Of a stretch of 56,266 nt of DNA, positions 10,319 to 22,329 are shown piece after piece. Within the stretch, counting starts at the first letter, position 1; every line of letters begins with the position of its first letter. This DNA is from Gnetum montanum (lineage: Eukaryota > Streptophyta > Gnetopsida > Gnetales > Gnetaceae): contig MNCI01002813.1 in the NCBI GenBank assembly GCA_015680685.1, positions 958,398 to 1,014,663 of the forward strand. Reading direction: 5' to 3'. The notes beneath the pieces were generated by a model. It searched no databases. It was given only the letters and a program-made list of their open reading frames with translations, and had not been told where the DNA came from. Made by a program: the position numbers and the translations under genes.

Positions 10319-12625
10319 AAGGCAGAAAACCATATAACAACATAATCGAGCTCCCTTACACCTTCACACACAAGGACTGAAGGCCATATGCCTAACAAAG
10401 CTTTTGCATGCCTCCATTACCTCTTGAAAGGCCTATGGCCACAGAAACTGTCTATGAGAGTGTCCTTGGCTTGTAGGTTTGGATGCAAGGTTAAAATTGT
10501 AAAGTTTTTGGAATGCATATTCATATGGATATTATGAGTGCTTTAAAATGTTCTCAATATGTTTTCTGATATTGCTTCAACATACGGCTTTCACTCCCTC
10601 CCAAGTTGCAGAAATTGAATAATATCATTGACAGTTCTGAACTTGCTAGTAGACTTCTACTTATTTTAGCTGAGACCCAAAATTAAACCCATTTTGCAAT
10701 GGCCGGTTATGTATGGACGGTTACAACTATATAACATTCTGCCAGGAAACAGGCATTCGAAATGGATCTAACCAATTTATAAACTATCCTAATGACTGTA
10801 GAAGCCATTATTTTCAAATATTTTATTGGATTCAAAATCAGAATGTTCCATGTTATCAGTGGATTGGACAAATATAAGGAAAAAGACAAAAAAAAAAAAG
10901 GAAAATCAGATATATTAGAATGAGCAGAAATAGAAGAATTGTCTTGGGATCTTAGAGATCAACCAAGAGGCAACCATTTCAAATGACAAATTGCATTCAA
11001 GTTCAAGGCACGTAACAAAAATCCATTCATACGTAATCTTATCACATAATATCAATTATGATTCCTACAAAGAAGGTGTGAATATAGATAATATTACAAC
11101 CCTACTTGTATAGAAAGACATTACAACTGCCATGACATGATTGTAAACAAGTTTGAAAAACTGTGTGAGGAAAAACTAATCTACATTGAGTAAGAATGAT
11201 TTTTTACAACAGTCTAAATCCAATATTTTGGCTGTTTAGAGTAGGGTTTCAGAATATATTGTTTTTTCTTTTCTAGTGACTGAAAATGAAAAAAAACAAT
11301 GCCACAGTATTTAGACCGTCAAATAAAAATCAGAACTAAATTTCATTCATTAACGAAAGAATGAAAGACCCAAATCAAATAAAGAATGCCGATATGCAGG
11401 ATTTTAATAGAAAAAAACCTAGACAAAGCTATTCCAACCATGATTAACTTAGTTGTAAAGATTTTTTTGCTGCTACCATTTTTCTGCTTTCAACATTAGA
11501 AAAAAATTGTGGTTTCTCTAGTCATATATTATGGAAGAGGTGAGTATCCACAAACAATTTACCCAAATTGTTGAAATGGATAGCAAATGGACCAAATTTA
11601 CATCTCAATTTAAAGTTTTCCAATTAGTGTTCAACATTTGAACTGAAAATCAGGAGGCAACAAAACCTAGATCACAGAAATGCAGACTGTTAAGAAACCA
11701 GTCACGACCATATAATCATTAGGGGGAAGAAAGGCACTGGCCGGATCCCTGGCAAAACAAGGAGAACCCAAGTGACACTCTTACGAAAGATGGAGGGGGA
11801 AAAATCTAGAGACATTGAGGTCCTCGGTCCCAATAAAATGCAGAGATACAGACAAAAACAAACAAGACATTAACAATTAGAAGCAAGCAATATTCTAAAA
11901 ATTTTACAGTATAAAGCAAATGTTACAGGACTCACCAAGGTATAATGCTTCATGAGAATCAGAAAAACAAAACTGCAACTGAAATTTTCAGCATCTCTGG
12001 GCAGCGACAATTCATTTCGTTGGGACCTTAAGCAGTATAAAGAACTCCTATACAATGGTCCGGTACACTGCCCTTTGTCCAATATTGCAAAAGAGGACTT
12101 TCCATTGTAATGGCAAGGCTTAACATGTTAATATACAAGGCTGCCATGTTAATGTCATGTGTGGACAGTTGGACCCACAGGGGCACAAGCTATGTTACAA
12201 ACCAATAATACGTTAGTATTCTTTACATGTAAGCTACTTATTAATTCCACCATTATTTTTTCTATGAAAAATTTTAGGGTTATCATATTACCACCCGTGC
12301 ATGTTTTCAAGGTAACTTATACCATCTATTACATCGTGTCCATCTTTTAAGGATGTCACTTCTTTAATAATCCTAGCAAGTGATTCTCATGACATTAGAA
12401 ATTAATTAGTTTTGCCAATTTCATCTATTCATATAGTGATTTGCTTAGGTTACCACATTGGCATGAGTACCTTAGTATTTTGCTTTTGATAAGTATTGAA
12501 TTATGACCTTGTAGTTAAGGATTGAATTATGACTTGAAACTATTTAACTTTACATTGTGACCTTTTAAAACTTAGATAAAACATAAATGTGTTGAATTAA
12601 AACTTACAACCTTTTATAACAATAA
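10319..12625. other. Intergenic DNA between copia element and SINE cluster
   Basis: I see no gene or clear repeat here. Frames are short (the longest about 70 residues) and show no domain. Before the copia insertion this sequence would have continued the 3985-4924 region upstream of the PHD gene, so distal regulatory sequence or a remote 5' exon cannot be excluded. Confidence 0.4.
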
Positions 12626-12806
12626 GATGTCAACCTAGTTATAAAAACTTTTGATTTGGAAGTTCCAAGTTTGTGGTTAGCAATAGTGAGTTATAAAGGT
12701 ATGATTTAACGATGAGGTGTTAGCGTAGTGGTAAGACTCTTGATTTGGAAGCTTCAAGTTATGGGCTCAATTTTGGTGGGCAATTCTAAATTATAAAGTT
12801 CTAGAG

Positions 12807-12966
12807 GATCATCATCTAGAGGCTCAATGCTCATACCACTAAGGTAGGGTCTTGGGAGAGTTAGTGGATGAGCAAAAGCCTAACCTTTTTTTAGTGGTTA
12901 CATCCTCAAACCTAGGTTGTATGACTTGAAAAACAAGCACCTTACCATCACTCCAAGTAGTGGTCC
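12807..12966 (-). repeat. Second SINE-like family, copy A
   Basis: Nearly the same sequence recurs at 13342-13505, starting GATCATCA and sharing GGATGAGCAAAAGCCTAACC. Read on the minus strand, the unit opens with an A-box-like GGAGTGATGGTAAGG and has a B-box-like CTAGGTTTGAGG. It lies directly after a 3'-truncated copy of the first SINE family. Confidence 0.5.
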
Positions 12967-13341
12967 CTCAATAATTACAAAGTGCTAATGAGATCCAATG
13001 CATTAGCACTAGTATGATTGCACCCTAAATTATGGAGTTCTAATTGGACTATATATCTTGGGGTGTACCTATATTTCAATTACTTATAAACACACATACA
13101 CATAGAGAACATATAGTTGACTCTCACTTACCTTTTAATGAATGAAACTAAAAGTGAATGTTTTTATTTATTTCCAGTGAGACCCTCTTAGATCCATTGG
13201 AACACACTAGGTTTAGATTTTGTTTCACAACAATTGTCCACTGAAATCATATCAAGTCTACAACTTGGAATTCCCATTTCAAGGCTCTCATTGTTAGCCT
13301 ATATATTACCAATTCAAGTATCTAAAAAACCTACATATAAA

Positions 13342-13505
13342 GATCATCACCTAGAGGTTCAATGCTCATCCCACTAAAGTAGGGTCTTGAAGTATTAGTG
13401 GATGAGCAAAAGCCTAACCTCTTTCAAGTTGTTACACTTAGGCTTGAACCCTAGTATTATGACTTGAGAAACAAGCATCCTACCATCACTCTAAGTAGTA
13501 GTTTC
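13342..13505 (-). repeat. Second SINE-like family, copy B
   Basis: Direct repeat of 12807-12966, 535 bases downstream. Its minus-strand B box is better kept: GGGTTCAAGCC. The A-box-like part reads TAGAGTGATGGTAGG. Confidence 0.5.
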
Positions 13506-15073
13506 TATCTAAAAAAAACCTATATATAATAGTTGAAAGTATATAAAAATAAAAATGAAAAAATTTTGGTTAATGACTATGAGAAGAAAATGCTAAAACT
13601 TGAGACCTTTTTTTCCTGGGTGGTCAATGTTGGAACCCAAACATAAGTGAAGCATACTTACACCCTAGGATATATAGTTCAATTAGAACTTTATAACACA
13701 ACATTGCCCACCGGAATTGAATCCACAACCTAGAGCTTCCAAATCAAGTGTCTTGCCACTATGCTAACACTTCATTGTATAACTTAGATAGAACATGATA
13801 CTTTTGCACAACTTAGGTAAAACAAAAAGTGTAGGACCCATGAAGTATATGATAATTTATCATAAGATGGGAAGTGTTGAAACCACTGTAATTATATATT
13901 TCTAGAAATATTAGCTTCAACTTCTATAACATTTTAAGTTATTTGTATGTCACTAAAAAATCATTGATCATTTTTTTAGGGGAGATAACTTGTAGTTGAT
14001 AGCACAACCCCTACCCATACAATAGGGTAGATGTGATCCATAAACAAAAAGGTTCCTACCACAAGGCTACTCCACTCTTGCCATACTTGAAAGTGGAGGC
14101 AACAATTAAACCCACAACTTTCCAATTGAAAGATAGGTGTAATCATTGATAAATTTTAAATAAATTAAAAAAATGTTTTGGACAAGAGGGGAATGTCACA
14201 AGCTGAAAATATTTAACTATATGTACACCTCCTTCCCAGTCACAATGTTATAGACTATTTTGTCAAGTTCCTAACTAAGTTGTCCCTCCTCTTCCCACTG
14301 CAAGGCAACCAATGCAAAGTGGTTTAAGTGATTATGTAGGCAAGAGATTGACAATTTATGTCACACTTGAAGCACCTTTATATTTCATGTAAGTTCTACA
14401 ATAGTCTCATTTTGGAATCCTAAAATAGTTGTCATATAGGTACATTCCAAGATATATAGTTCAATTATAATTTTATACCTCAACATTACCCACCAAAATC
14501 AAACCTAGGACTTGAAGCTTTCAAATCAAGAGTTTAATCACTAGGCTAACATGTTATTGTTAAAAACATATCATTTTGGAATTTTGGAACTTGAAATAAG
14601 TGAAATATAGGTACACCCTAAGATATATAGTCCAATTAGAACTTTATATAACTCATCATTTTCCATTGGAATCAAACCTATGACCTAGAACTTCCAAATC
14701 CAATGTTTTCCCACTAGGCTAATATTTCAATGTTGCATGTAGTTAAAAAAGTTTTAACAAGGAGGTGCTAACCTAGTCATGGGTTTGATTTTGGTGGGCA
14801 ATGTTAACTTATATAAAGTTCTAATTAGACTATATATCTTGGGGTGTACCTATGTTTCACTTATTGTGGGTTCCAACATCCCCTTAAAAAAGTTTTAGAT
14901 TAACAATAAGGTATTCACCTAGTGGTAAGACTATTGATTTGAAAGCTCCAAGTCATAGGTTTAATTCTAGGAGGTAATAATAAGTTATAAAGTTCTAATT
15001 GGACTATATATCTTAGGGTGTACCTATGTTATAATTATTTTGAAGTTTCAACACCCTAAAAAATTTTTAGATT

Positions 15074-15968
15074 TGATGAGCAACAAGTATAATCTAAACC
15101 CAATTATACAAATCACAAGTGTGTACTAGCAATCTAGTTGAATTTCGTAGACCTAGTTGCTAAGTTTGCCCATGGCCCTAGATTGTGAATCAAGGGATCA
15201 TGTGATCATTATCTTCCTAACTCATATTTATGCTATCTATGCATATGGTTAAATGTGAGTTAAGGCTTATGATATTTATTTTTATTGGTATTTTTTATAT
15301 ATTTTCTCCTAATAACAAGATGAATACATGAAGACTTAATAATTAACTATTCAACTAATTAGCTATTCTAATGACTAACTATCCTAACATAAGTAGCTAC
15401 TCCCACTTTTTGTACACATCTTGAACTCATATTATGCTACTGGGTTACCAAATGGCTATTACTGGGTGTTACCAAATGGTTGCTACTAGGATTACCAAGT
15501 GTAACACATTTTGCTTAAAGTGGTCATCCTTATGTATTTATGATTAAGTGCATGAATTAGTTAGGACTATGAAAGTAAAGTGCATTGAAAGTAGAGTGCA
15601 AATAAGAGAGATTAAACTAATCCAAATGTTGCAATGAATGTTAGATATCTCATCCTTATTATCATCTATGCCAATGCATTTAGGTACATGATGATTGAAT
15701 AAAAATCTGTACAATCTCTTAAATTCACACTACAAACACTTAAAGGAAAATATTCTAACTCTAAAGAAATTAAACTACAAGAGCTTCAATATGCTATGGA
15801 CTTAAAGTACCATAAATGTAGTTGGTGCATGCGTTTATATAGGGTTTGCCTACATTAACATTCACACATCTACATTGACATGTGTCACCATGTGTCGATA
15901 GGGATACATCAATGGGGTTGCATTGACACATGCCCATCGATGCAACCTGTATACATGATGCTTCATCA
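15074..15968 (-). repeat. 3' LTR of the minus-strand gypsy element
   Basis: On the plus strand it starts TGATGAG and ends CTTCATCA, so the element-strand termini are TGATGAAG and CTCATCA, an imperfect inverted repeat. It matches 26521-27367 over most of its length, for example CAAGGGATCATGTGAT, TAGCTATTCTAAT and GTAAAGTGCATTGAAAGTAG. The left flank, 15057-15073, is the end of a SINE copy. Confidence 0.85.
15834..15841 (-). promoter_or_regulatory. LTR TATA box
   Basis: TATATAAA on the minus strand. The same motif recurs at the matching place in the LTRs at 27281-27288, 33013-33020 and 51152-51159, ~130-150 bases from the LTR 5' end, which supports a real LTR promoter. Confidence 0.6.
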
Positions 15969-16199
15969 TACCCACATGATTGATTAAAAACTCATTCTCA
16001 AGTGAACAAAAGTAGGATCAAGCTTTTTATAAAATTTAGGGAAGTATGGAATTTATTAACTTAAAAAAAATAAACTAATTGACTAGCTGACTAACTCTGA
16101 GTGCTAGATTGTATAGGATTACAAAATTGGTATCCATGATAACAAAATTAAACCCTTTTACAAAATTCCAACAGGTATCCTTGAGTTGCCAAAGACAAG

Positions 16200-18480
16200 G
16201 AAAATTCTCAAACAGTGCCTAAAGGTGGAGGCTCCAATGACGCTGAAGGTCCTTCACTAGGTTTTAGTGCTTATGGAAGGGACAGTGGCTGAGGTTGACT
16301 TGATTTTTCTAGAAGAAGTCTACAAGCATTGAGTGGCACTTTCATCTTCTCTTCCTTACTTCATGGGTCATATGTAGTTCATGTGAGCTTGATTGATATG
16401 GGCTGGTGTAGGGATATCCCATGGGAATAGAAGTGTGGGAAACAACTCTTTAGCATTGACAAACCATGCTATGAATTATTTGCATTCAATATTGAATGTT
16501 TCACTAAGTTCTACAACTCATGATAGTCGTTCATCCTTCTAGCTAGGTTCTTAGTAATAGATCATTGGTTAGTGAATCTACTCCTGAGAACTTTAAGCTC
16601 AGTGTTAGATGTCTCCAACTATTGCTTATTATGATGCTTGAATTCCACTTGTACAAGAGATAGGAATTGGCCACATGCTTCTCCAATTCAGTCCTTGGCC
16701 ACCCTATTGTTAGCATTGCCAATTTTGCATAATGGATGTTGATAAGCTCCATGTACTCCATCATCTTCTTGATTTACAACTCATTTAGGTAGATTTCTAC
16801 ATTGTTGTATGCATTTAAGCTATCAAAGATTGGCTATCACATGTCACCTCTTTGCTGAAGTTGTTGGAGGGCCTCATTCATCTTTGTCTTAGCCAATTGA
16901 ATTTTTTTCATTCACCTCCTTGAGGACCTTGACCTAGTCCCTATAATGATTTTTGACTTATTTGAATTTCATGGCCTCATTCTTCCAAGTGGCTACCTCA
17001 ATGAACATTTACTGACAAAGTGCTCAAACTTCCTCCATTGGGAGGTTCCTATTCTCTATTGCCAACCTCTTTAAATCAAGATTCACCTTGGCTAGCTGCT
17101 CTTGCTATTGTCAAACAAATTCGACTATCTTGTTATTTTGTTGTTTGACATTTCACGGGTGATGATGATCCTTGATGAAGACTAAGTTCTCTTTGCAGAC
17201 TTGCAACAAGTCTTTGTCAATGTTGAAGATCACATCATCCAATAAGAACTCATCAAAGACCTCCACCTCCTTTGCATTCTTAATTTCCCTTATTCTATGC
17301 TAAAGCTATTGGAAAGCTTCATCCCTTTTGAGTTCCAGGTTGAGAATGATAGTATTGAAGAGACATTCCCACAACTTTGTAGCCTTAGTAGCCAACTATT
17401 GGTTCTTCATGGTGGTTGCCTTTAGTTGGGCATTAGCGATGAGAAGTTTACTCTTAGTCTCTAGCAACTACAATAGGATTACTATAATTTCATCTAGAAG
17501 ATCAAAGATCTCTAGAAATGATTTCCCATATCTCACTAGTCATTCCAATACTTCTTTGTGTTGGATAGCACTCAACCAATCACTTCCTATTCATATGAAT
17601 GTTTGAATATTTACCATTGTAGTAATGTATGGCATGGATGCTACTAGAGCCTTTAGGTCTTCTACTACCTTATCAGCCACTACCTCTGCTACTATCTCCT
17701 ATCCTTGGTGTTGCACCACCAAAATATTCATCTTCTCATCTTTTTTGAAGTGGACCAAGAAAGTTGTGGCATTCCTAGAAATTTTAGGGAATTCTTGTCC
17801 AAGGATGAACACCATAACTTCTCAACTACTAGGATTTATTCTTACAAGCACTTGATTTATTTGTGCTGAGAGCACTAGGATGGTTTCCTCTAGCTAACTG
17901 AGCATCCTTGTGACCTCACTAAGATGACTTAAGGCTGGATGATAAACCAATGATTCTTCCCCACCTATTGAGCACTCTTATTGTTGTAGCTATTGCTCAT
18001 GGAGTTTCTAGAGCCTTTTTGTAGCTATAAGTGCTTCCAAAGTGGTTTCTCTTCTAGGTGGTGGTGGTGGTCTCTCCTCTTCTTGCAACTTAGTTGCTAC
18101 CTTATCCTTCATCATCTCCTTCTAGGATGTGGCAGAAGCATGCCGAACCACATCATTGGCATAGCACGCTATGCCTTCCCTTTTGTAGAGTTTTCTAATT
18201 AAGCATGGAAAGGAAAGCATCTTCCTTCCTTTCTATTTCTCTTTGAATCACTTTTCTATCTCCAGATAGATAAGTTTTGGAAGGTTAACAAGGAACTTTT
18301 TACTTAAAGTGATGCACACACAAGAGGAAAAGACTGTTACCTTGCTTGGCCTCATTATAGGGTTTAGGTGATAGGTCACGATATTGAAATAGACATGCTC
18401 TACCTTTATGAGTGCACCATACTCTTTATGGTCCACTCCATAGCAAAGCTAGATTCACTCCTTAAGTTTCGGATCTACTT
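16200..18480 (-). pseudogene. Accessory ORF of the gypsy element, downstream of integrase, broken
   Basis: Fragments in this frame match the accessory ORF of the plus-strand sister element. Near 18430-18250, YHLNPIMRPSK, LVNLPKLIYLEIEK and DHKEYGALIK match YHLNLTMRPSK, QVNLPQLIFLEVDK and DYKDYGALTK around 30450-30620. Near 16760-16540, YMELINIHYAKLAML matches YMELSNLQYANLAML near 32130. The N-terminal part resembles the plant-transposon-type domain found in Athila/Tat accessory proteins (my impression, not searched). The C-terminal part looks coiled-coil. Many stops. The original role is unknown. Confidence 0.6.
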
Positions 18481-21380
18481 GGGTTAACATTTCTATCAAC
18501 TTTTCCTTAATATTAGGCAAACAAAGGACCTTTGTAATGGCCTCAACCAAGTAGTAGACTATGATGTCCTTGATCTTGACAGATGCATCTCCTTTCTGGT
18601 TGTTCTAGAATAGATAGGTCTCTCCCATGTACCATTCTCTATTGGTAGAGAGAATGGACCACATGGGAGACCCTTGTGATTTAGTATAGACTTCCTCCAA
18701 TGCCAACTCCACGAAGGGTCCAAATTTTAATTCTTGAAGAACTAAACTTTGAACCTCCTTAATTTTAATCTTCTCCAGGAAGGCCTCCATTAGTGTACCT
18801 TTAAGGTAAGGCCTTGGCCTTGAAGCTTCATTTTGCCTAGATTGGTCAATCTCTGCAAAAGGAATCTCTTAGATAGATTCCACTTTAAGCTTCTCCTGAA
18901 GAGGTCTTGTTGCATGTGTTGCCTCAGCCTCTTTCTCTTGGGGCTACTGTGGTTGTTGTTGCTAGATCCTTCCTCCTCTTGGCCACTTTTCCCTTGGCTG
19001 GAAAGGTCCTCCTACTAGTGCTCCTCTCTTTGGTACCATCTGCAATGACAAACATAACCTAGGATTACTTTTAGTTTATAATCCTTAATTATTTTAATAC
19101 CTTTCTTATTAGATTAGGTTACACTTATGTTTGTTTGTGATCTTGGTAGGTTTATTATTTTAGGATAAGTATTTTAATATTGTTTTGATGAATGAACCTT
19201 GGGAAGTTAGAAACATTTTGAAAAATTTTCTATCATAAACCAAAGCTTTGTGGCCTTTACGATGTAAAGATTACCTCTGGTAGTGAGAGGATCAAAGAAC
19301 AAGGTGAATCAAGTGAGTAGTTTAAAAGTTAGAGTGCTCAGAAGGTCTTCAAGCTTTGAAAAATGTAAAAACTCCTCTTTCCTTTGGAATAAATGGTGAA
19401 AAATTAGCTAAGTATTGCATGTATATATACTATTTTTCTACTACATCAATAGGAATGCATCGATGTAGCTATATAAGGTAATTTTTCACAATAAGAAAAT
19501 GAAGGATTTTGAAAGAGTTTGGAATGAAATAAAAGTCCAAATGAAGCTAGAAAAGCATAAAAGAATTGTAAAACATAGAAGAGGGATTAAATTTGTTGGA
19601 AATGAGGTTTAATTATATTTAGATGAAATATAAATGCCAAAATGATGTAAAATTGGATGTGCAGAAGGTGAAATGACCAAATTGATTACAAAAATGACAA
19701 AGGAATAGGAAATTTAACTTGAAAAGACCAAGGAGTATGCAAGTGGATCCTCCCCAAAGTAGGCTCATATCATTAATGCCCTTGCACCAAGGATGATTAA
19801 TGATCATTGGAAGTTTAAAATTGAATCCACATAAGAAATCATGAAAATATTATGACATACTAAAAAAAAACACATTAATTAACCATGGTAGGAGGCAATG
19901 AGGTGATCAATGATGAGAGTAAAGGAATGGAAGAGAGAGATTAAGAGGAAAGTCTCACATCCTAGTCACATGAAGTCCTTGTGGAATTTGTGCTTAAGAT
20001 GATCTAATACCATCCCATCCTAAATTGGAACAAAGTCCATCCACATTCAGTCACTTTGCATTATCATGATCTGGTTGTTCAACCAACAAGAGTTCATGAC
20101 CATCATAAAGGACAACCACTACTCCAAGGAGAGAAGAAAAGAGAAGCAAGAAGATATGAAGGGCCTTAGTGAGAGGGGTGGTTTCAGACATGGGTAACAT
20201 GTCTTTTTAGCTTCATAACTAGTGCTTTTAGCCCATTATTGTGTCTAAGGGATGTGCTTTCAATTTCCATGTTTGTTTCTATTTACAGGAATCACACCAT
20301 GCAAAGACATGTTTTTTGTTATGGTCAATAGTAAGAGTGGTGAGAGACCAATGAGAATCCTCATAAAACTGAAGAAGAAAGTTGGGTACATGAAGTGAAA
20401 AATCTCCTTGAAGCCACACCCTTGTCCATTCCACTTGGTCAACTCCAAATTTTTTAAGTACCAAGATCACTGATTCTTGTTAATTTGTAATTATGGAAGG
20501 ACCTCATGCTTCCAAGATGAAGAACCTCATAGAGTTGAGTGGAATCAGTGGATGACGTGGACTCACTGCCTAACATCATTAGAAAATTAATGCTCCATTA
20601 ATTAAGGACATAATCCCAAGATGAAATCTAGTCATTGAACAATCAATCCAAACATTAAATATAGTAGTAAATGAACTTCTAGTAGTAGTAGCAATTGTAG
20701 TAAAGACTCAAGATTCTTGATGAACAATCAAGAAAAAAATATGTAAAAGAATATAAGCAAGGTAAAATATCTGAAATAAGTTGTAAAATATTCAAGAAAA
20801 ATAAAAACTTCTAAATAATGGTATAAAACAAAAAGTTAAAAAACTAGGTAGCCTAGACAAAATCTTAACATGGGTAGCCATCTCCCCCATGATTGAGTTG
20901 GAAGGAGGAGATCCAAAAAATAGAACATGCTTGTCCATCAGTTGAGGTGTCCATGTAATTGGTTATTCTTGGTTCTAGGAAAGGTTTCAATTAATGAAAG
21001 TTAACTAGCAATCATTTGTCTAGGCTAGAAGGATGGTAAATCATCATAGCCCTAGAAGGAAAAGTTGTATGAATAATATAAGATCCTTCCCATAGTGTTT
21101 GAATTTTTTTTTCATTGTGGTACATGCATGGGATTCCAGTAAAGAACCTTATTGCCTAGTTGGAATTTAACTTTCCTTATGCATGAGTCATGGTGTTGTT
21201 TGGTGTGTGCCTTATGCACCTCATTTAGGCATAGGGCTACCTATTCGTTTTCATCTAATACACTTAGTGTCATTAAACATTCCTTTGGTACTAGACTTAA
21301 ATTAAGGTCAAGTTCGCAAGTCATTGAAAGTTTACAAAGCTTGTTTTGAATTGGTAGAGTTGATGATTTTTCGTACACTA
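18481..21380 (-). other. Gypsy internal region between integrase and accessory ORF
   Basis: No domain was recognised. The segment is clearly shared family sequence: the stretch containing GGATCCTCCCCAAAGTAGG (~19745), GGCAATGAGGTGA (~19893) and CACACCATGCAAAGACA (~20296) has near-identical counterparts at ~54890, ~55065 and ~55450 in the last element, and weaker counterparts near 29650-30150 and 53200-53690. A purine-rich PPT-like motif lies at 20879-20891 on the minus strand. Confidence 0.6.
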
Positions 21381-21990
21381 GCTCATAAGGGGAATAGCCA
21401 ATAGAAAGTTTCCAAGTGCATTGACAGGACCATAGAGCATTTTTGGGCTTTGTGTTCCAGTCTTTCCTATATTTACTAACTGTGTGTTAGTATTTTGGCT
21501 ATTTTCCTATTGGGGACTTTGGCTTTACCATTAGCTTGGGGATGATATGGAGTTGTTAATTTATGCTTTACCCCTAAGTGTTACATTAATTTTCAAAAGA
21601 TAGCACCTATGAAATGAGTTTCATTGTTAGAAATAGATGTCCTTGGCATGCCAAACCTATTTACCACATCTTCTTGTATATAGTTTGTGATAGTGGTAGC
21701 TTTAGCCCATTTTGTGTAGTGATGTATGCCTTTTTGTTGGACATGAGGTTGATGAGCCCCATGAAAGAAATGTCCCAAAGATCGAAAGGCTCTAGTGGTT
21801 CTATGGATTCTTCTATTTGTTTAGTCATCCCTCCATCTTGTTGGAAGTGTTCAAAAAAAACAAGAAAATTGATGAGCATCCATGAAGATTATTGACTAGA
21901 AATATCCTACCATGAAGATTTTTATGACCATTCTCTTCCTTGCATAATGGCCCCCATAAAGGCCTTCATGAGCATCCTAGAGGATTCGTA
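21380..21990 (-). pseudogene. Gypsy integrase, broken
   Basis: On the minus strand, HEGLYGGHYARKRM near 21970 is the zinc-binding N-terminus remnant. Then come HYTKWAKA, VVNRFGMPRT and NNETHFIGA (21720-21595), the core with its second aspartate changed to asparagine. HPQANGKAKVPNR (~21535) is the region of the catalytic glutamate, now lysine or alanine. The fragments need at least one frame change to join. Confidence 0.8.
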
Positions 21991-22329
21991 GTTGATGAGC
22001 ATCAAGTACACACCATTGTACTAAGCCATCAACACAAACCCTGTAGAGGTTACTTTTAATTTCCATGTAGTGTTTGGCTTGGTGAAGAAATTGTTGTTTC
22101 TTCCTACTATCCCATTCTTGTGGAACCTGCTGAGTGAGTAGATATGAGAGGAATTTCTTGTACTAGTTAGGATCTTTGGGACTTTACATTTTAACAACTT
22201 TGACAAAGATGAGTTCATCTAGAAATTGGTTGAATAAAGGCCCCTCATCCTCTTTTTTTTCCTATTGTAACTGAGACAAGTGGTTGATGATCATATTCTC
22301 AGTTCCCTTTTTGTTCATCATACTGAGGT

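Larger units (their letters stand above)
12626..15057. repeat. Cluster of tRNA-derived SINE-like repeats (about nine copies)
   Basis: Plus-strand copies are 12626-12706 (degenerate), 12714-12803, 13030-13086 (tail only), 14761-14880 (internal deletion) and 14904-15057. Minus-strand copies are 13216-13300, 13629-13775, 14411-14556 and 14575-14732. The family has an A-box-like TAGCGTAGTGGTAAGA or AACCTAGTGG, the stretch TTGATTTGGAAGC, a B-box-like GGGTTCAATTCTGG, a middle AAGTTATAAAGTTCTAATT and a tail GGACTATATATCTTGGGGTG ending in GGGTTCCAACA. Length is ~150 bases. tRNA origin is inferred from box order and spacing. Confidence 0.65.

Noticed and set aside
4920-10323. Target-site duplication for the copia element
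   Set aside because: The five bases at each side do not match; either mutated or the LTR ends are misplaced by a few bases.
12714-12790. Possible tRNA gene
   Set aside because: A- and B-box-like motifs are present, but the cloverleaf stems do not pair convincingly and the sequence is repeated many times, so a SINE is the better explanation.
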